From Apium graveolens (lineage: Eukaryota; Streptophyta; Magnoliopsida; Apiales; Apiaceae), in NCBI RefSeq assembly GCF_009905375.1, contig NC_133657.1, forward strand, positions 186,001 through 250,000: a stretch of 64,000 nucleotides of DNA, read 5' to 3'. The notes beneath the pieces were generated by a model. It searched no databases. It was not told the DNA's origin and saw only the letters and a list, made by a program, of their open reading frames with translations. Each line of letters begins with the position of its first letter. The stretch's first letter is position 1. Both the position numbers and the translations under genes were made by a program. Shown one piece after another: positions 49,532-59,764 of the stretch.

Positions 49532-50311
49532 TTATTTTACTGACTGAGGAATCTGTAAGGGTCTCAGCACTTGTTTCTTATTGTCAGCATTTAACAAATC
49601 ATTAAAGGCCCTTTTTGCAAGCTTAAAGGGTGAAATTAAATCATTGGCTGGTTGGGGTTTATCAGCACAACAATAAGTATATATAAGTTGACAGAATCTA
49701 ACAAAGTATACTACATTCCTATCCGCTGTCATCCTATCCCCTATAAAACCTAGCACAACACTTGTAAAATCAAAATGAGTTTGATGGATAAGGGCATACC
49801 CGATTTGCTGACTCATGATGGGAATAGAATCAAAGTTGGAGCATTTATTGGCGAATGCCTTGGTGATACAATCAAAGAAAAAGCTCCATTCCTTTCTGAT
49901 ATTTGATCTTTTCATTTGACCCAGCTTTCCCAAACTTTTCTCATAGCCCTGACTGGCCATAAGCTGCTGTAAAACAGGATCCTCCACTGTTGGGAATGTA
50001 CAACCTTCAGGTAAGTGGATAGCTTTACGAACTGCTCCTGGAGTCACCACATGCTCGACATCTCCTGATGTGAAAATTATGTTTGGTGAACCAGCAACAC
50101 CACCATTATCAAAAAGCCCAGTTCGCCAAAATGTCAACACTTGATTGCTTGAAATAGTTTGAGGTTGGGTCAAAGCATACCCAATCTCACTATTGGCTAA
50201 TAAGTCTTGCACAAAGTACAGATCTGATGGAGATTCAACCTTATTCAAGATTGCAGCATAGTTATTTGGTACAAACTTGGCTCCATCAACAATTAAATCC
50301 TTGGGCGCCAT
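49532..50311 (-). CDS. Extra 3' ORF region of the copia element, proximal piece
   Basis: 259 codons from the ATG at 50311 (MAPKDLIVDGAKFVPNNYAA). A single TAA (49532-49534) separates it from the next piece in the same frame, so the two were probably one frame. It is globular-looking, with aromatic and Cys residues (KEWSFFFDCITKAFANK, VVYFVRFCQLIYTYC). I recognise it only as the product often found downstream of pol in such plant elements. It has no assigned domain. Confidence 0.65.
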   Translation of the reverse strand: MAPKDLIVDGAKFVPNNYAAILNKVESPSDLYFVQDLLANSEIGYALTQPQTISSNQVLTFWRTGLFDNGGVAGSPNIIFTSGDVEHVVTPGAVRKAIHLPEGCTFPTVEDPVLQQLMASQGYEKSLGKLGQMKRSNIRKEWSFFFDCITKAFANKCSNFDSIPIMSQQIGYALIHQTHFDFTSVVLGFIGDRMTADRNVVYFVRFCQLIYTYCCADKPQPANDLISPFKLAKRAFNDLLNADNKKQVLRPLQIPQSVK

Positions 50312-51785
50312 CAGAAATAAGTGAGAAATAAGTGTGCCTAAAAGGTGTTTGGTGAAATGTCTGTATAGAAAACCGTCAGAAAATGTGAGAGAATAAGAAA
50401 AAAAGAGAGAGTGAATAGAATAGAAATGTGAATAAAAGATTTGAAAATCTTTTATCTCTTTTACTTAGACAACCCACGTGACAACAATTATTGAGAAGTG
50501 GAACAGACCTTACACCTGTCAGCCATGCAGCAGTTAAGACAAAAGTTAATGGGCACGGTAAATAAGTAATGATTACTTTGCACGTTCAGTTTTTCAAAAA
50601 GAAACTGTTCCCACTAAACAAATGATTATTACTGCTTTATCTCACATAGTCCAATATTCTGAAAAAAATATAACCGTTCAAGTATTGACTTAAAAGTAAA
50701 CCAAGTAAATAAATATTGCCACGTCAGCATTAGAACTTGATTATTATCAGAATTTACAAAGTCATCGGAATATGTCTCCTTAACTCAAAAGGTGAATGTT
50801 TATTTCTGTAATTTTTCACACAAATACTGATATGGTTACAACAGAACTTAATCATCAGAACTTGTCCTTAGAATTTATGCAACTGATACTTAAACTGTCC
50901 ATCCAAAACAACATTGATCACCACAGTAATTTTCATCATTCATATGGAGTGTAAGTGTGTGCATTAAGCTAAATATCAGACAAAGAGTAAAGTCTGATTC
51001 GCTTCAGTACATCTTAGAAATAAGGCATAACTAATAACTTTGCTCAAAATCTGTCATTAGTCTGAAGTCTACTCTAGAATGAGTTTATGCATGAATCCAC
51101 CTCAACTGTTTTATGCTCATTTTATGCATCTTTTGAAATTCCTTTTTACAGTGGCTTCTCAGTGTAAGTGAGTCACGACTGCTTATCAGAATTTATGCTA
51201 TTATCAGAGTATTTCTCCAGTAATCAGAGAATGTGAAAAGTCACCAAGAAAATTTTATTTTACTTTTCTAATACATATTACTTAATACCAACAATGCACT
51301 TGGGTCTTACCTTCCACATGTATTTTTCTCTAGATCTCAAAGGAGAACCTGATTTTTATTTCTTTTCTTTTTATTTTTTCTTTTGATAAGTGAGGTTTAT
51401 CAGCACTTAGTACATCCATAAGATTTACCAATATCAGAACTTAACAGATAAGAAGCACTATTCTAGTTTTTGACTTAGTAATAAGATACACAAAGTAAAC
51501 CTAACCAAGTTCAATATCAGAATTTGCTTGTGTTAAAAATTTCTACATAAACAATTACTTCAAACATGGGATCTTTAGTATATTCAAGACTAATAGGTCA
51601 GCATCTAGCACAATTATCCTCATTGGATTGAATAGTCACAAAAACATTCAAATCACTATCAGAGTTTAGAAATTCACATCAGACAACAATCAACACTTAA
51701 GAAAATTTCAATTTAAGCACAGAATACACAAAGATAGTAATATCTGTAAATACTGATCATAAAGTCTGATGTATCAGAACATAAA
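50312..51785. other. Non-coding spacer of the copia element between pol and extra ORF
   Basis: AT-rich, with no open frame. It contains many short TCAGAACTT/ATCAGAATTT words, the same motif found in the LTRs and coding parts. Confidence 0.6.
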
Positions 51786-54584
51786 CTAAGCAGATTTAGA
51801 GAAAGAACCTGAAACCATTCCAATTTCATTTACCAATCTTGTAAAAGTAGCTTCACACAGTGGTTTTGTGAAGATATATGCTAGTTGTTGATCTGTTGGA
51901 ACAATGTGCAATTCCACTGTACCCTCCATCACATGTTCCCTTATGAAGTGGTACCTAATGCTGATGTGCTTTGTCATTGAGTGTTGAACTGGATTACCTG
52001 TCATAGCAATAACACTTTGATTATCACAGTAAATAGGGATTTTAGAATATGTTAACCCATAATCCAGTAACTGATTCTTCATGCAAAGAATCTGTGCACA
52101 ACAGCTTCCTGCAGCAATGTATTCTGCTTCTGCAGTTGATGTGGAAATTGACTTTTATTTCTTGCTAAACCAAGAAACCAATCTGCCTCCAAGAAATTGG
52201 CAGCTTCTACTTGTGCTTTTCTTGTCAATTTTGCATCCTACAAAATCTGCATCTAAGTAAGCTATTAGCTTAAAGTCTGATTCTCTAGGATACCACAATC
52301 CCAGATCAGCTGTACCTTTAAGGTACTTGAAAATTCTTTTCACAGCTGTTAAGTGAGGTTCTCTTGGATCTGCTTGAAATCTTGCACAAAGACAGGTAGC
52401 ATACATGATATCAGGTCTACTTGCAGTTAGATAGAGTAGTGAGCCAATCATACCTCTGTAATCAGTAATATCTACTGATATACCAGTATCCTTATCCAAT
52501 TTTGTTGCAGTGGCCATATGAGTGGATGCACTTGAACAATATTGCATTCCAAATTTCTTCAACAAATTTCTGGTGTACTTAGATTGATAAATAAAATTTC
52601 CTTCTTCATTCTGCTTGACTTGAAGGCCCAGAAAATAGCTAAGTTCTCCCATCATACTCATTTGATATCTTGACTACATTAGCTTGGCAAACCTTTTACA
52701 AAGTTTGTCATTTATAGAACCAAAAATGATATCATCAACATATATCTGTACCAAAAGTAAGTCCTTTCCATGGTTGAGATAGAATAAAGTTTTATCAATA
52801 GTCCCTCTGTTGAATTTATTTTCCAGAATAAACTGAGCTAATGTCTCATACCATGCTCTTGGAGCTTGCTTAAGGCCATAAAGTGCTTTATCAAGTCTGT
52901 AGACATGATGAGGAAATTTTGAATCTACAAAACCTGGAGGTTGTTCAACATGTACTTTTTCTTCCAATTCTCCATTAAGAAAAGCACTTTTTACATCCAT
53001 TTGAAAGACTGTAAACTTTTTGTTAGCAGCATAAGCCAAAAATATCCTTATGGCTTCCAATCTAGCAACTGGTGCAAATGTTTCATCATAATCAATTCCC
53101 TCCTGTTGAGAATATCCTTTTGCAACCATCCTTGCTTTATTCCTTGTAATTATGCCATCACTATCAGTTTTGTTTCTGAACACCCATTTTGTACCAACAA
53201 CAGATCTGTTCTTTGGTCTTGACACTAGGGTCCAGACTTTATTTCTTTCAAATTCATTTAACTCTTCCTGCATTACTTGCACCCAATCAGCATCTTGAAG
53301 AGCTTCTTCCACTTCCTTTGGTTCAGTCTGAGAAAGAAAAGAGTGATATAGATATTTATTTGAAGTTGCTGTCCTATTTCTTATACCTGCTTCAGGATCT
53401 CCAATAATCAAGTCAGGTGTATGTGCTTTAGTCCACTTCCTTGCAGATGGAAGATTATCTCTAGAACTGGATACTCCCCCATGATCCATGTTGTCTCCAT
53501 CAACAATCTCTGATGCTCCCCCTGAAATTATGCTCTCTGAGTTGGATCCTTCAGAATTTGAGTTTCCAGAATTATCAGAACTTGTCCCATCAGAACTTAA
53601 TGAATCAGAACTTGAAGAGCCTGTTCTAGGTTCTGATGCTTCTTGAGATGTGGTTGTATCTTCAATATGTTCTCCCTGCACAAGTGTATTTTCCTTTGGC
53701 GTAGTTACCACAGTTTCAATAACATCTGAGTTTAACCCATCAGAGTTTGCAGTATCAGGATTTAGACTGTCAGGATTTAGACTATCAGGATTTAGACTGT
53801 CAGGATTTACAGAATCAGAATTTAAAACTTCATTCTCAAATCTCAGCTGATAATGATCATTGAAATCTTCAAGTCCTGTACTCTTCTTATCATCAAAAGA
53901 GACATTGATAGATTCTATGACAACCCTTGTTCTTAAATTGTAGACTCTGAAGGCTTTTGTGGAAAGTGGATATCTAATAAAAATTCCTTCATCAACTTTT
54001 AGATCAAATTTGGATAGCTGTTCAGGATGAATCTTAAGAACAAAACACTTGCATCCAAATACATGAAAGTACTTCAGATTTGGATTTTGTTTAACAACTA
54101 TAGGCTCAATTTCTACAGTTCCTTTATAATTCTTATCATCTCCATAACCTAAGCCCTCTTTCCAGTTTCCACTACTTAACAAATTCTGAGTTGTTCTTCT
54201 AGAGTTAGTCCAAGTCCTGATAATCTCTCTTTCCTTTTCTAACTCGGTTTTTAGAGATTGATTCAATTTTAACACTTCATCTCTAACATAAAAAGCATCA
54301 TCTCTTTCTTTCTGAGTTTGATGGAACATAACTAACTCCTTTTCTAAATAGTCATTCCTTTTCTTAAAAGCCAAATTTTCAGAAGTTAACCTTTCACATG
54401 TTAAAGCTTGATCTCTATAACTAATGAACATGATTTTAAGATATCTTCTCAACTCAGTAATATCATCAGTATGAAAAGCATAAGTTGTTTGAGGTACCTT
54501 TAACTCAGCAGCTTCAGAACTGCTATAAACATTTGCAATCAAAGCATAGTTCACCTCACTTTTAGAATCTGAAGTGTCTGTCAA
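51786..54584 (-). pseudogene. Copia gag end plus deleted pol: integrase tail, RT, RNase H
   Basis: One frame with two stops (near 52671-52676 after CKRFAKLM, and 52155-52157 after WFSKK), both explicable as Gln codon to stop. The N-terminal part ([13 protein letters not shown] to [12 protein letters not shown]) is a coiled-coil gag extension. After [13 protein letters not shown] it jumps directly to [14 protein letters not shown], the region following integrase. The protease and integrase HHCC/DDE core are absent, yet the frame is kept. A Ser/Asp-rich spacer with SLNPD repeats follows. The RT has [35 protein letters not shown] and YVDDIIFGS. RNase H ends YCDNQSVIAMTGNP and HIVPTDQQLAYIFTKPL. 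Confidence 0.92.
53748..53822. repeat. 15-base tandem repeats coding SLNPD
   Basis: Four to five copies of a 15-base unit (TCAGGATTTAGACTG on plus) encode DSLNPD repeats on the minus strand, within the copia spacer between the integrase tail and RT. Confidence 0.8.
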
Positions 54585-55728
54585 GCTTTTCTTCTTTGCG
54601 ACAAGTGCTTTGCCTTTGTCACGTTTTCCTTTCTTGCAGTCAGGAGATATGTGGCCTTTCTCACCACAAATGTAGCATTTAAAATTTGAGTAATCTCCTC
54701 TGCAGACTTTCCAGCTTTGCCTTCAGATTTTCTGAATCCCTTCTTATCAGAATTTCCAATTTTCCTGGAAAACTTCTTCCCCCTTCTGAATTTCCTGTAA
54801 GCTATCTTTGTGATACCCTTCACCATAAGAGCACACAATTTTATCATCTCTTCATCAACATCCTTCTCAGATAGACTTTCAGTTTCTGAATCCTCATCAC
54901 TATCAGAACTTGATGACTCAGTATCAGACTTTGTGATGAGAGCCTTTCCTTTGTCTTTCTTTGAGACAACCACTTTAGGGGATTCCTCCTCAGCCTTAAG
55001 AGCAACTGTCCTTGACTTTCTCCCATGCCTCTTGCTTCTTTGATCCATCTCAAGTTTATGAGTTTTGAGCATACCATAAATTTCATCAAGAGTAGTTTCA
55101 TCAAGAGCATAGTTGTCTCTTATAGTAGTTGCCTTCAAGTCCCAACTTTCAGGAAAAGCTAAAAGGAATTTAAGATTAGTATCTTCAAGATCATATTCCT
55201 TATCCACCAGTGACAGATCATTCAAGAGTTTGACAAATCTGTCATATAAACCAGTTAATGCTCATACTTTTGAGTGAGTATAGTCCTCATGTTCTTCTTA
55301 ATTGAATCAGTTCCCTGGCATCTTATCTCCAAGGCATCCCATATCTCCTTTTCAGTCTTGTAGTTAATTACCCTGTTTGATATGATATTATCAATGGCAC
55401 TATGCATCAAATGTCTTATCTTTGCATCCTTGGCAATAGATGAGATATCTTTAGCTGTATATTCACTTTTCTCCTTTGATACAATCTGTGCTGGCTGATC
55501 TATAACTATAACAGAGAGCTTGGTTGGCTTATGTGGTCCTTCATTAATCCTGTCAAGGTATTCTGGATCTGTAGCTTCCAGAGACATAAACATCCTCACC
55601 TTCCATATGGGATACTCAGAAGGTTTCATTATGGGAACCTTAATAGTCTCATATCGATTATGGATTTGAGTCTTTGGAGTTTCTTCAGTTTTGGTGGGCT
55701 TGGTTGGAGTTTGTGCTTCTTCAGACAT
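54581..55728 (-). pseudogene. Copia gag, two frameshifts
   Basis: Starts ATG 55728 shortly after the PBS. The UBN2-type gag pattern is visible: KPSEYPIWKVRMFMSLEATD, IWDALEIRCQGTD, FLLAFPESWDLKATTIRDNY and TLDEIYGMLKTHKLEM. The frame breaks near 55250 (a small deletion after QKYEH) and again near 54690. The CCHC zinc knuckle ([14 protein letters not shown]) is intact in the shifted frame and runs on into the next ORF. Acidic Ser/Asp/Glu linker at about 54880-54960. Confidence 0.9.
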
Positions 55729-55768
55729 GATTGTTTTTGGATCTTTACTGTATGTATGTTAATAGATT

Positions 55769-55780
55769 GCTCTGATACCA
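55769..55780 (-). other. Primer binding site, initiator Met-tRNA type (copia element)
   Basis: The minus strand reads TGGTATCAGAGC two bases after the 5' LTR end. Confidence 0.92.
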
Positions 55781-55900
55781 CTTGTTAGGTCACACACACT
55801 GTAGAAGGGGGTTGAATATAGTGTTTAGCACAATCAAATTGAATTAAAAACACAAGTATGAAACACAAAATAATCTTATTAATAAAACATTATTACAATG

Positions 55901-56960
55901 TGTTATTCCTAGTGAACTAACAATGAGATTTACAGAAGGGGGGTTGAATGTAAATCTCAAAACTTTTTCAAGTTTTGAGCAGTTTCAAAGGCTGTGTGTT
56001 TAAGATTAACAAGTGTGTGAATTGCTTTAAGCTAATACAGACAGATATATATTCAAGCACAAAAGTACAGAACACAACAGATCTTAAAAAAAACTTTTCT
56101 GGTGGATTTGTTGTTCCACCAGAGATGGTATTTCAGAAAATCTGTGATTCAAGAAGTTGATCACAGTTGCATCCTAGTACAAACTAGATAATTTTTCTCA
56201 AGATTTTTCTAAACAGCTCTGGAAAAATTCTCTTCTAATTACTAGCTGCTACTTGGTTTATATAACACCAAGTTTACAAGTGAAGACAAAGATAAAAAAT
56301 ACAATAATAAAATAAGTTCTCCACTTGTTTCTTCTCCATTTTACTCCAGTGCATTGTTGACTATTGCCTCTTTATACTAGAGTAGAACGGCTGCTTTTTC
56401 TGATGTTCCTGAAATAGGCTACCACATCTCAGTTATCTCTGTCAACCCATGTGCCTCTGTTTGTAGGTACAACTACCACTTGTCAACTGCTATTTAACAG
56501 AACATCCGTTGAAGCCTTCATCCGTTGATGGCTTTATCCGTTGATGTGTTAGCAGTTGAAGCTCTATCCGTTGATGCACTCATCCGTTGAAGGATGTTAT
56601 CCGTTGAAGCTTTAGAGACATCCGTTGAAGCTTTGTTTCTCATCCGTTGAAGGTCTTTAAGTTATCCGTTGATACCATTTCATTTATACAAAATTACAAG
56701 GCATGAAATATTTACAATTGGCCTTCCTATCTGCATATCCTTTAGTAGTCAACATGACTTATAATTTCCCTCAATATTTAAGAATTATATCTCAAATTCA
56801 GAGACTGAAATGTGCTACAACACTAGACTTATTTCTAAGTAAAGCTACACCATCAACGGATATCCAAAGTTGTCTTATCCGTTGAGGCTACAAACACTAG
56901 ATTTCTACTTAAGTGTTTTGTTAAACATATCATCAAACTAATGCACATATATTCCTAACA
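55901..56960. mobile_element. Nested solo LTR (copia-type) inside the 5' LTR
   Basis: 1060 bases, TGTTATTCCTAG...ATTCCTAACA, inserted in the larger LTR between CAATG (55896-55900) and CAATA (56961-56965), an imperfect 5-base target duplication. The undamaged left LTR shows the empty site (TTACAATGAAACCGTCC). No internal region remains, so it is a solo LTR formed by LTR-LTR recombination. It is related to the older sequence at 16973-17880. Confidence 0.9.
56504..56672 (+). promoter_or_regulatory. Array of nine ATCCGTTGA motifs within the solo LTR
   Basis: Nine exact ATCCGTTGA words plus one CAGTTGA variant in 169 bases, spaced irregularly (about 13-24 bases). An inverted copy and another forward copy follow at about 56850-56885. 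CCGTTG fits the plant MYB core CNGTTR. Irregular spacing and degenerate spacers distinguish it from a simple satellite. A regulatory role is inference. Confidence 0.6.
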
Positions 56961-57452
56961 CAATAGAACCGTCCTCTCTCAGTGATGAACAAATATCACG
57001 AGAGCTGCTAGGGTTACAATGAATAATATTCTCGATTAAGATAACACTTATAGTGTAAACCCTATGCTGTGTTTATATAGACACACAGTTACAAGATAAA
57101 CTTCTAATTGATATCGAACATAAGTCTACATCCTAAAATATATCAACTAGTTATCTTTTCTTCCAAGTATTCTATTCTTTATAGAATACTTCTCCATGCA
57201 TATCTCTTCTTATGTTTGTCTTGATCTTATTTCCTTTCAATCAGTCGCCTTCCTTATCTGAAAGTCTCCTTAAGTCCTGATATTATCTCCTGATAAATAT
57301 CTTATGATAACTTAAGTTCTGATATCTTAAGTTCTGACTTTAGTATAAGTACTGATTTTCAGTTAAGTCCTGATTTGTCCTGTTAGTTAAGATCTAAAAA
57401 CTAAACACAAATCATTATTAGACATGACATCACAAATATATCTAACAAAATT

Positions 57453-58442
57453 ATCTTAAGCTTTTTCAACCATAAATAGGACTTGATTGTTCCCGTGTCT
57501 TTCCACAAATTAGTCTATCTATCGAGCACAAAAATAAAAATTACAGGAGAATTAAGGGCCGCGAAAGAAGTGAATTTGATAGACGCACTGCCAATTGGAC
57601 TCCTTTTGTCCATCTTAGCCTTGCTTCCAGTTTCATCCATCCATGCATGCAGGTGTGTATGCAAATTCTTCAATACACTCATCTCAGATGAATATTACAC
57701 TACAATTTGCATTGATTCCCCATTTACCACCATTGTGTTTGACAATCGTTCTGGGGTTCACTTGCTTGAGTTGGCAAACGGATATCGTAAGTCTTATATA
57801 TCTCGATTTCCCAGACATACCAAAGTTATCGGATCTTGTAATGGTTTACTTTGTTTGTCGATTTTAGCTAATTATAACGATACTTTCATACTAGATAGGA
57901 ATCCTACTTAAAAACATTTGCTAGATAGGTTTGTTCTAGTGTGCAATCCAATTTTGGGGCAGTATTATAGCCTTCCAAAACTCCAAATCAAGTCTGAAAA
58001 TCCTCTTAGTACTTTTAATCAAGAGGTTTACGGGTTTGGTTTTGGGTCACGTTCTCATTCCTACAAGGTTCTGAGAATTTCAATAAGAAGGAATCCGCCA
58101 CACCTAATTTATAAAAAAAAGAGCAGAGGCTGAGATTATTACTGTTGGGACTGATCACCATAAATGGAGAAGTGTGGGATATCTCCCCTACCCAAGCAAT
58201 CAGGAAATTATTGATGCTGCTACCTTGGAAGGAGCTTTTCATTGGCTGTTTGATAACGAGTTGGAAAAGATCATATCTCTCATTACATTTAACATTGAGG
58301 AAGAGCGTCACTATCAGATCCCGATTCCTTCTAACATAAAAAACTGCAAGGTTATGAGCGTTGGGGTGTTCCGCGAGTGCCTTTATGTATTTGATAACTC
58401 CGTTTCTGGCCAATTTAGCATATGGTCGATGAGAAAGTATGG
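57453..58442 (+). pseudogene. F-box copy 2, pseudogene truncated by gag sequence
   Basis: Closely related to copy 1 from the promoter (CATAAATAGGACTTG) on. The start ATG is replaced by TTA at 57552-57554. A TAA interrupts the frame after DRNPT (57909-57911). An extra A in an A run near 58120 shifts the frame. At about 58442 (AAGTATGG/TTGTTCC) the sequence switches into retroelement gag sequence, losing the last about 110 codons. Several lesions together make function very unlikely. It was separated from its upstream block by the copia element. Confidence 0.92.
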
Positions 58443-58645
58443 TTGTTCCTCAGTTTCTTTAACCAACAAGGAATTGATCTCTCCCCTCGTAGGACATTTC
58501 CTCATGAAGTGTGCGCCGCCACAAAGATAACAACCCTTTTTCACTTGTCTAGGTTATCCTCATCGCCCCACTTCTTTTTACCCTTTTTCTTCTTATCTTT
58601 TCCAGCTCCTTTGTTGCCCTCAACAGTAGCCACAAATTCAGACCC
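58443..58645 (-). pseudogene. Ty3-type gag fragment with zinc knuckle, fused to F-box copy 2
   Basis: The minus strand encodes RQVKKGCYLCGGAHFMRKCP and a Lys-rich linker. It is homologous to 16.38-16.60 kb, and here all knuckle Cys/His are kept (CX2CX3HX4C). Only this part of the gag is present. Confidence 0.8.
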
Positions 58646-59764
58646 ACACTTATTAATACACACACACAGAGAGATTATTGTCTTGGAAATAAAACAAACA
58701 CATTACTAAAGTTAATAAATCCACAAGGTGATAGTTATTACAAACCCAAAATTAATTATGTATTGTCAGTGGTGTAACCTTTACTTAAGGTTAGACCGGC
58801 GGCCAAATAAACGTTTCTTTATAATTACCTTACATAAGTCATACTTATAAATGAGGCGGACTAAAAGAAAACTAATCCAACTCATACGGTCTCCCTGACA
58901 ACCTATTGAAAAATTGGCCATTTCCTACTCGCTTCCGGGCTATTAGCTTTCGGACCGACATCTTGGTTCATTGTTGTGTTATGAAATTTTAAGAAAATAA
59001 GTGTGAGCTATATTGCCCAACAATAATAATTGACACTGTGAAAAGACTGTAAGAAACTTATTATTGGATCCATATATGGATATGTTTGATTAAAGTAGTT
59101 TTCGTGGTGATACACACCTATTTTCAAAATAATTTTACTTTTGGTTGACTTATTAGTCTGCAAATATCTTAATGGTAAACCCATCACATACGCTTGAGTT
59201 ACGATATTGCATCTCAATTCCAATTGAAAGATTAGGATATTTACCAGAGCCCCTACTATACGATGATCAGTCGTATAACAGAATATTATTATTATTCTTT
59301 ACTAGTCGAAGGACGACTTCATCCAGTTGTCACCCTTGCCGCATTCGGGCATATTATGTGTGGCTCATACATCCAGCTTTTCACATACTTCACATGTTTA
59401 CATGTGGCACACCAGTAGTCGCTCCAGTACACAAAGTACTAGAGTCTACCCCTCTTTTTCATTTTTAAGAGTCATATCGTATCTCTGGAACTCGAACTAT
59501 ATCGAAATTCTCCAAACGTTTTGCTTGTTGATAGGCACCACTCATCTTATATGTGTATATATGTACTTTCGAGAATTTTCGGAGGAAGTACTACGATAAT
59601 GTGAGTTGACCGTTGTCAACAGATAAATAAATAAGGGGGAGTTTTTTTTTACACTAAAGACAAAATAATTAAGATATACAAAAATAATATTTTTTGATGA
59701 TCTAAAAGTACTAGATTGATTTCCCGGTACTCAGAAAATATTTCAAAATAAGATTTATGATATT
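58646..59764. other. Intergenic, no gene seen
   Basis: Sequence not shared with blocks A or B. A short CA/GA run lies near 58657-58672. No intact reading frame or transposon end recognised. Confidence 0.5.

Larger units (their letters stand above)
45622..57447 (-). mobile_element. Ty1/copia LTR retrotransposon, SIRE-like, defective, with nested solo LTR
   Basis: 11826 bases, TGTTAG...CTAACA, flanked by the 5-base duplication AAATT (45617-45621 and 57448-57452). Removing it restores the F-box upstream sequence seen in copies 1 and 3. Order on the minus strand: 5' LTR (55783-57447, split by a nested insertion), PBS 55769-55780, gag, a deleted pol with RT and RNase H, about 1.5 kb non-coding, a long extra ORF region (50311-46440), then the 3' LTR (45622-46236). 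RT after the integrase tail marks Ty1/copia. The extra 3' coding region and Met-tRNA PBS fit the SIRE/Maximus group (inference). Protease and integrase core are missing, so it is not autonomous. The LTRs differ at several sites, so it is older than the Ty3 element. Confidence 0.92.
55783..57447 (-). repeat. Right (5') LTR of the copia element, split by a nested insertion
   Basis: Two parts, 55783-55900 and about 56966-57447, together about 600 bases, match the left LTR. It carries ACTTAAGTTCTGAT repeats at about 57305-57350. Confidence 0.9.

Noticed and set aside
56504..56672. ATCCGTTGA array as a CRISPR-like array
   Set aside because: Repeats of nine bases with short degenerate spacers inside a plant LTR; no relation to CRISPR.
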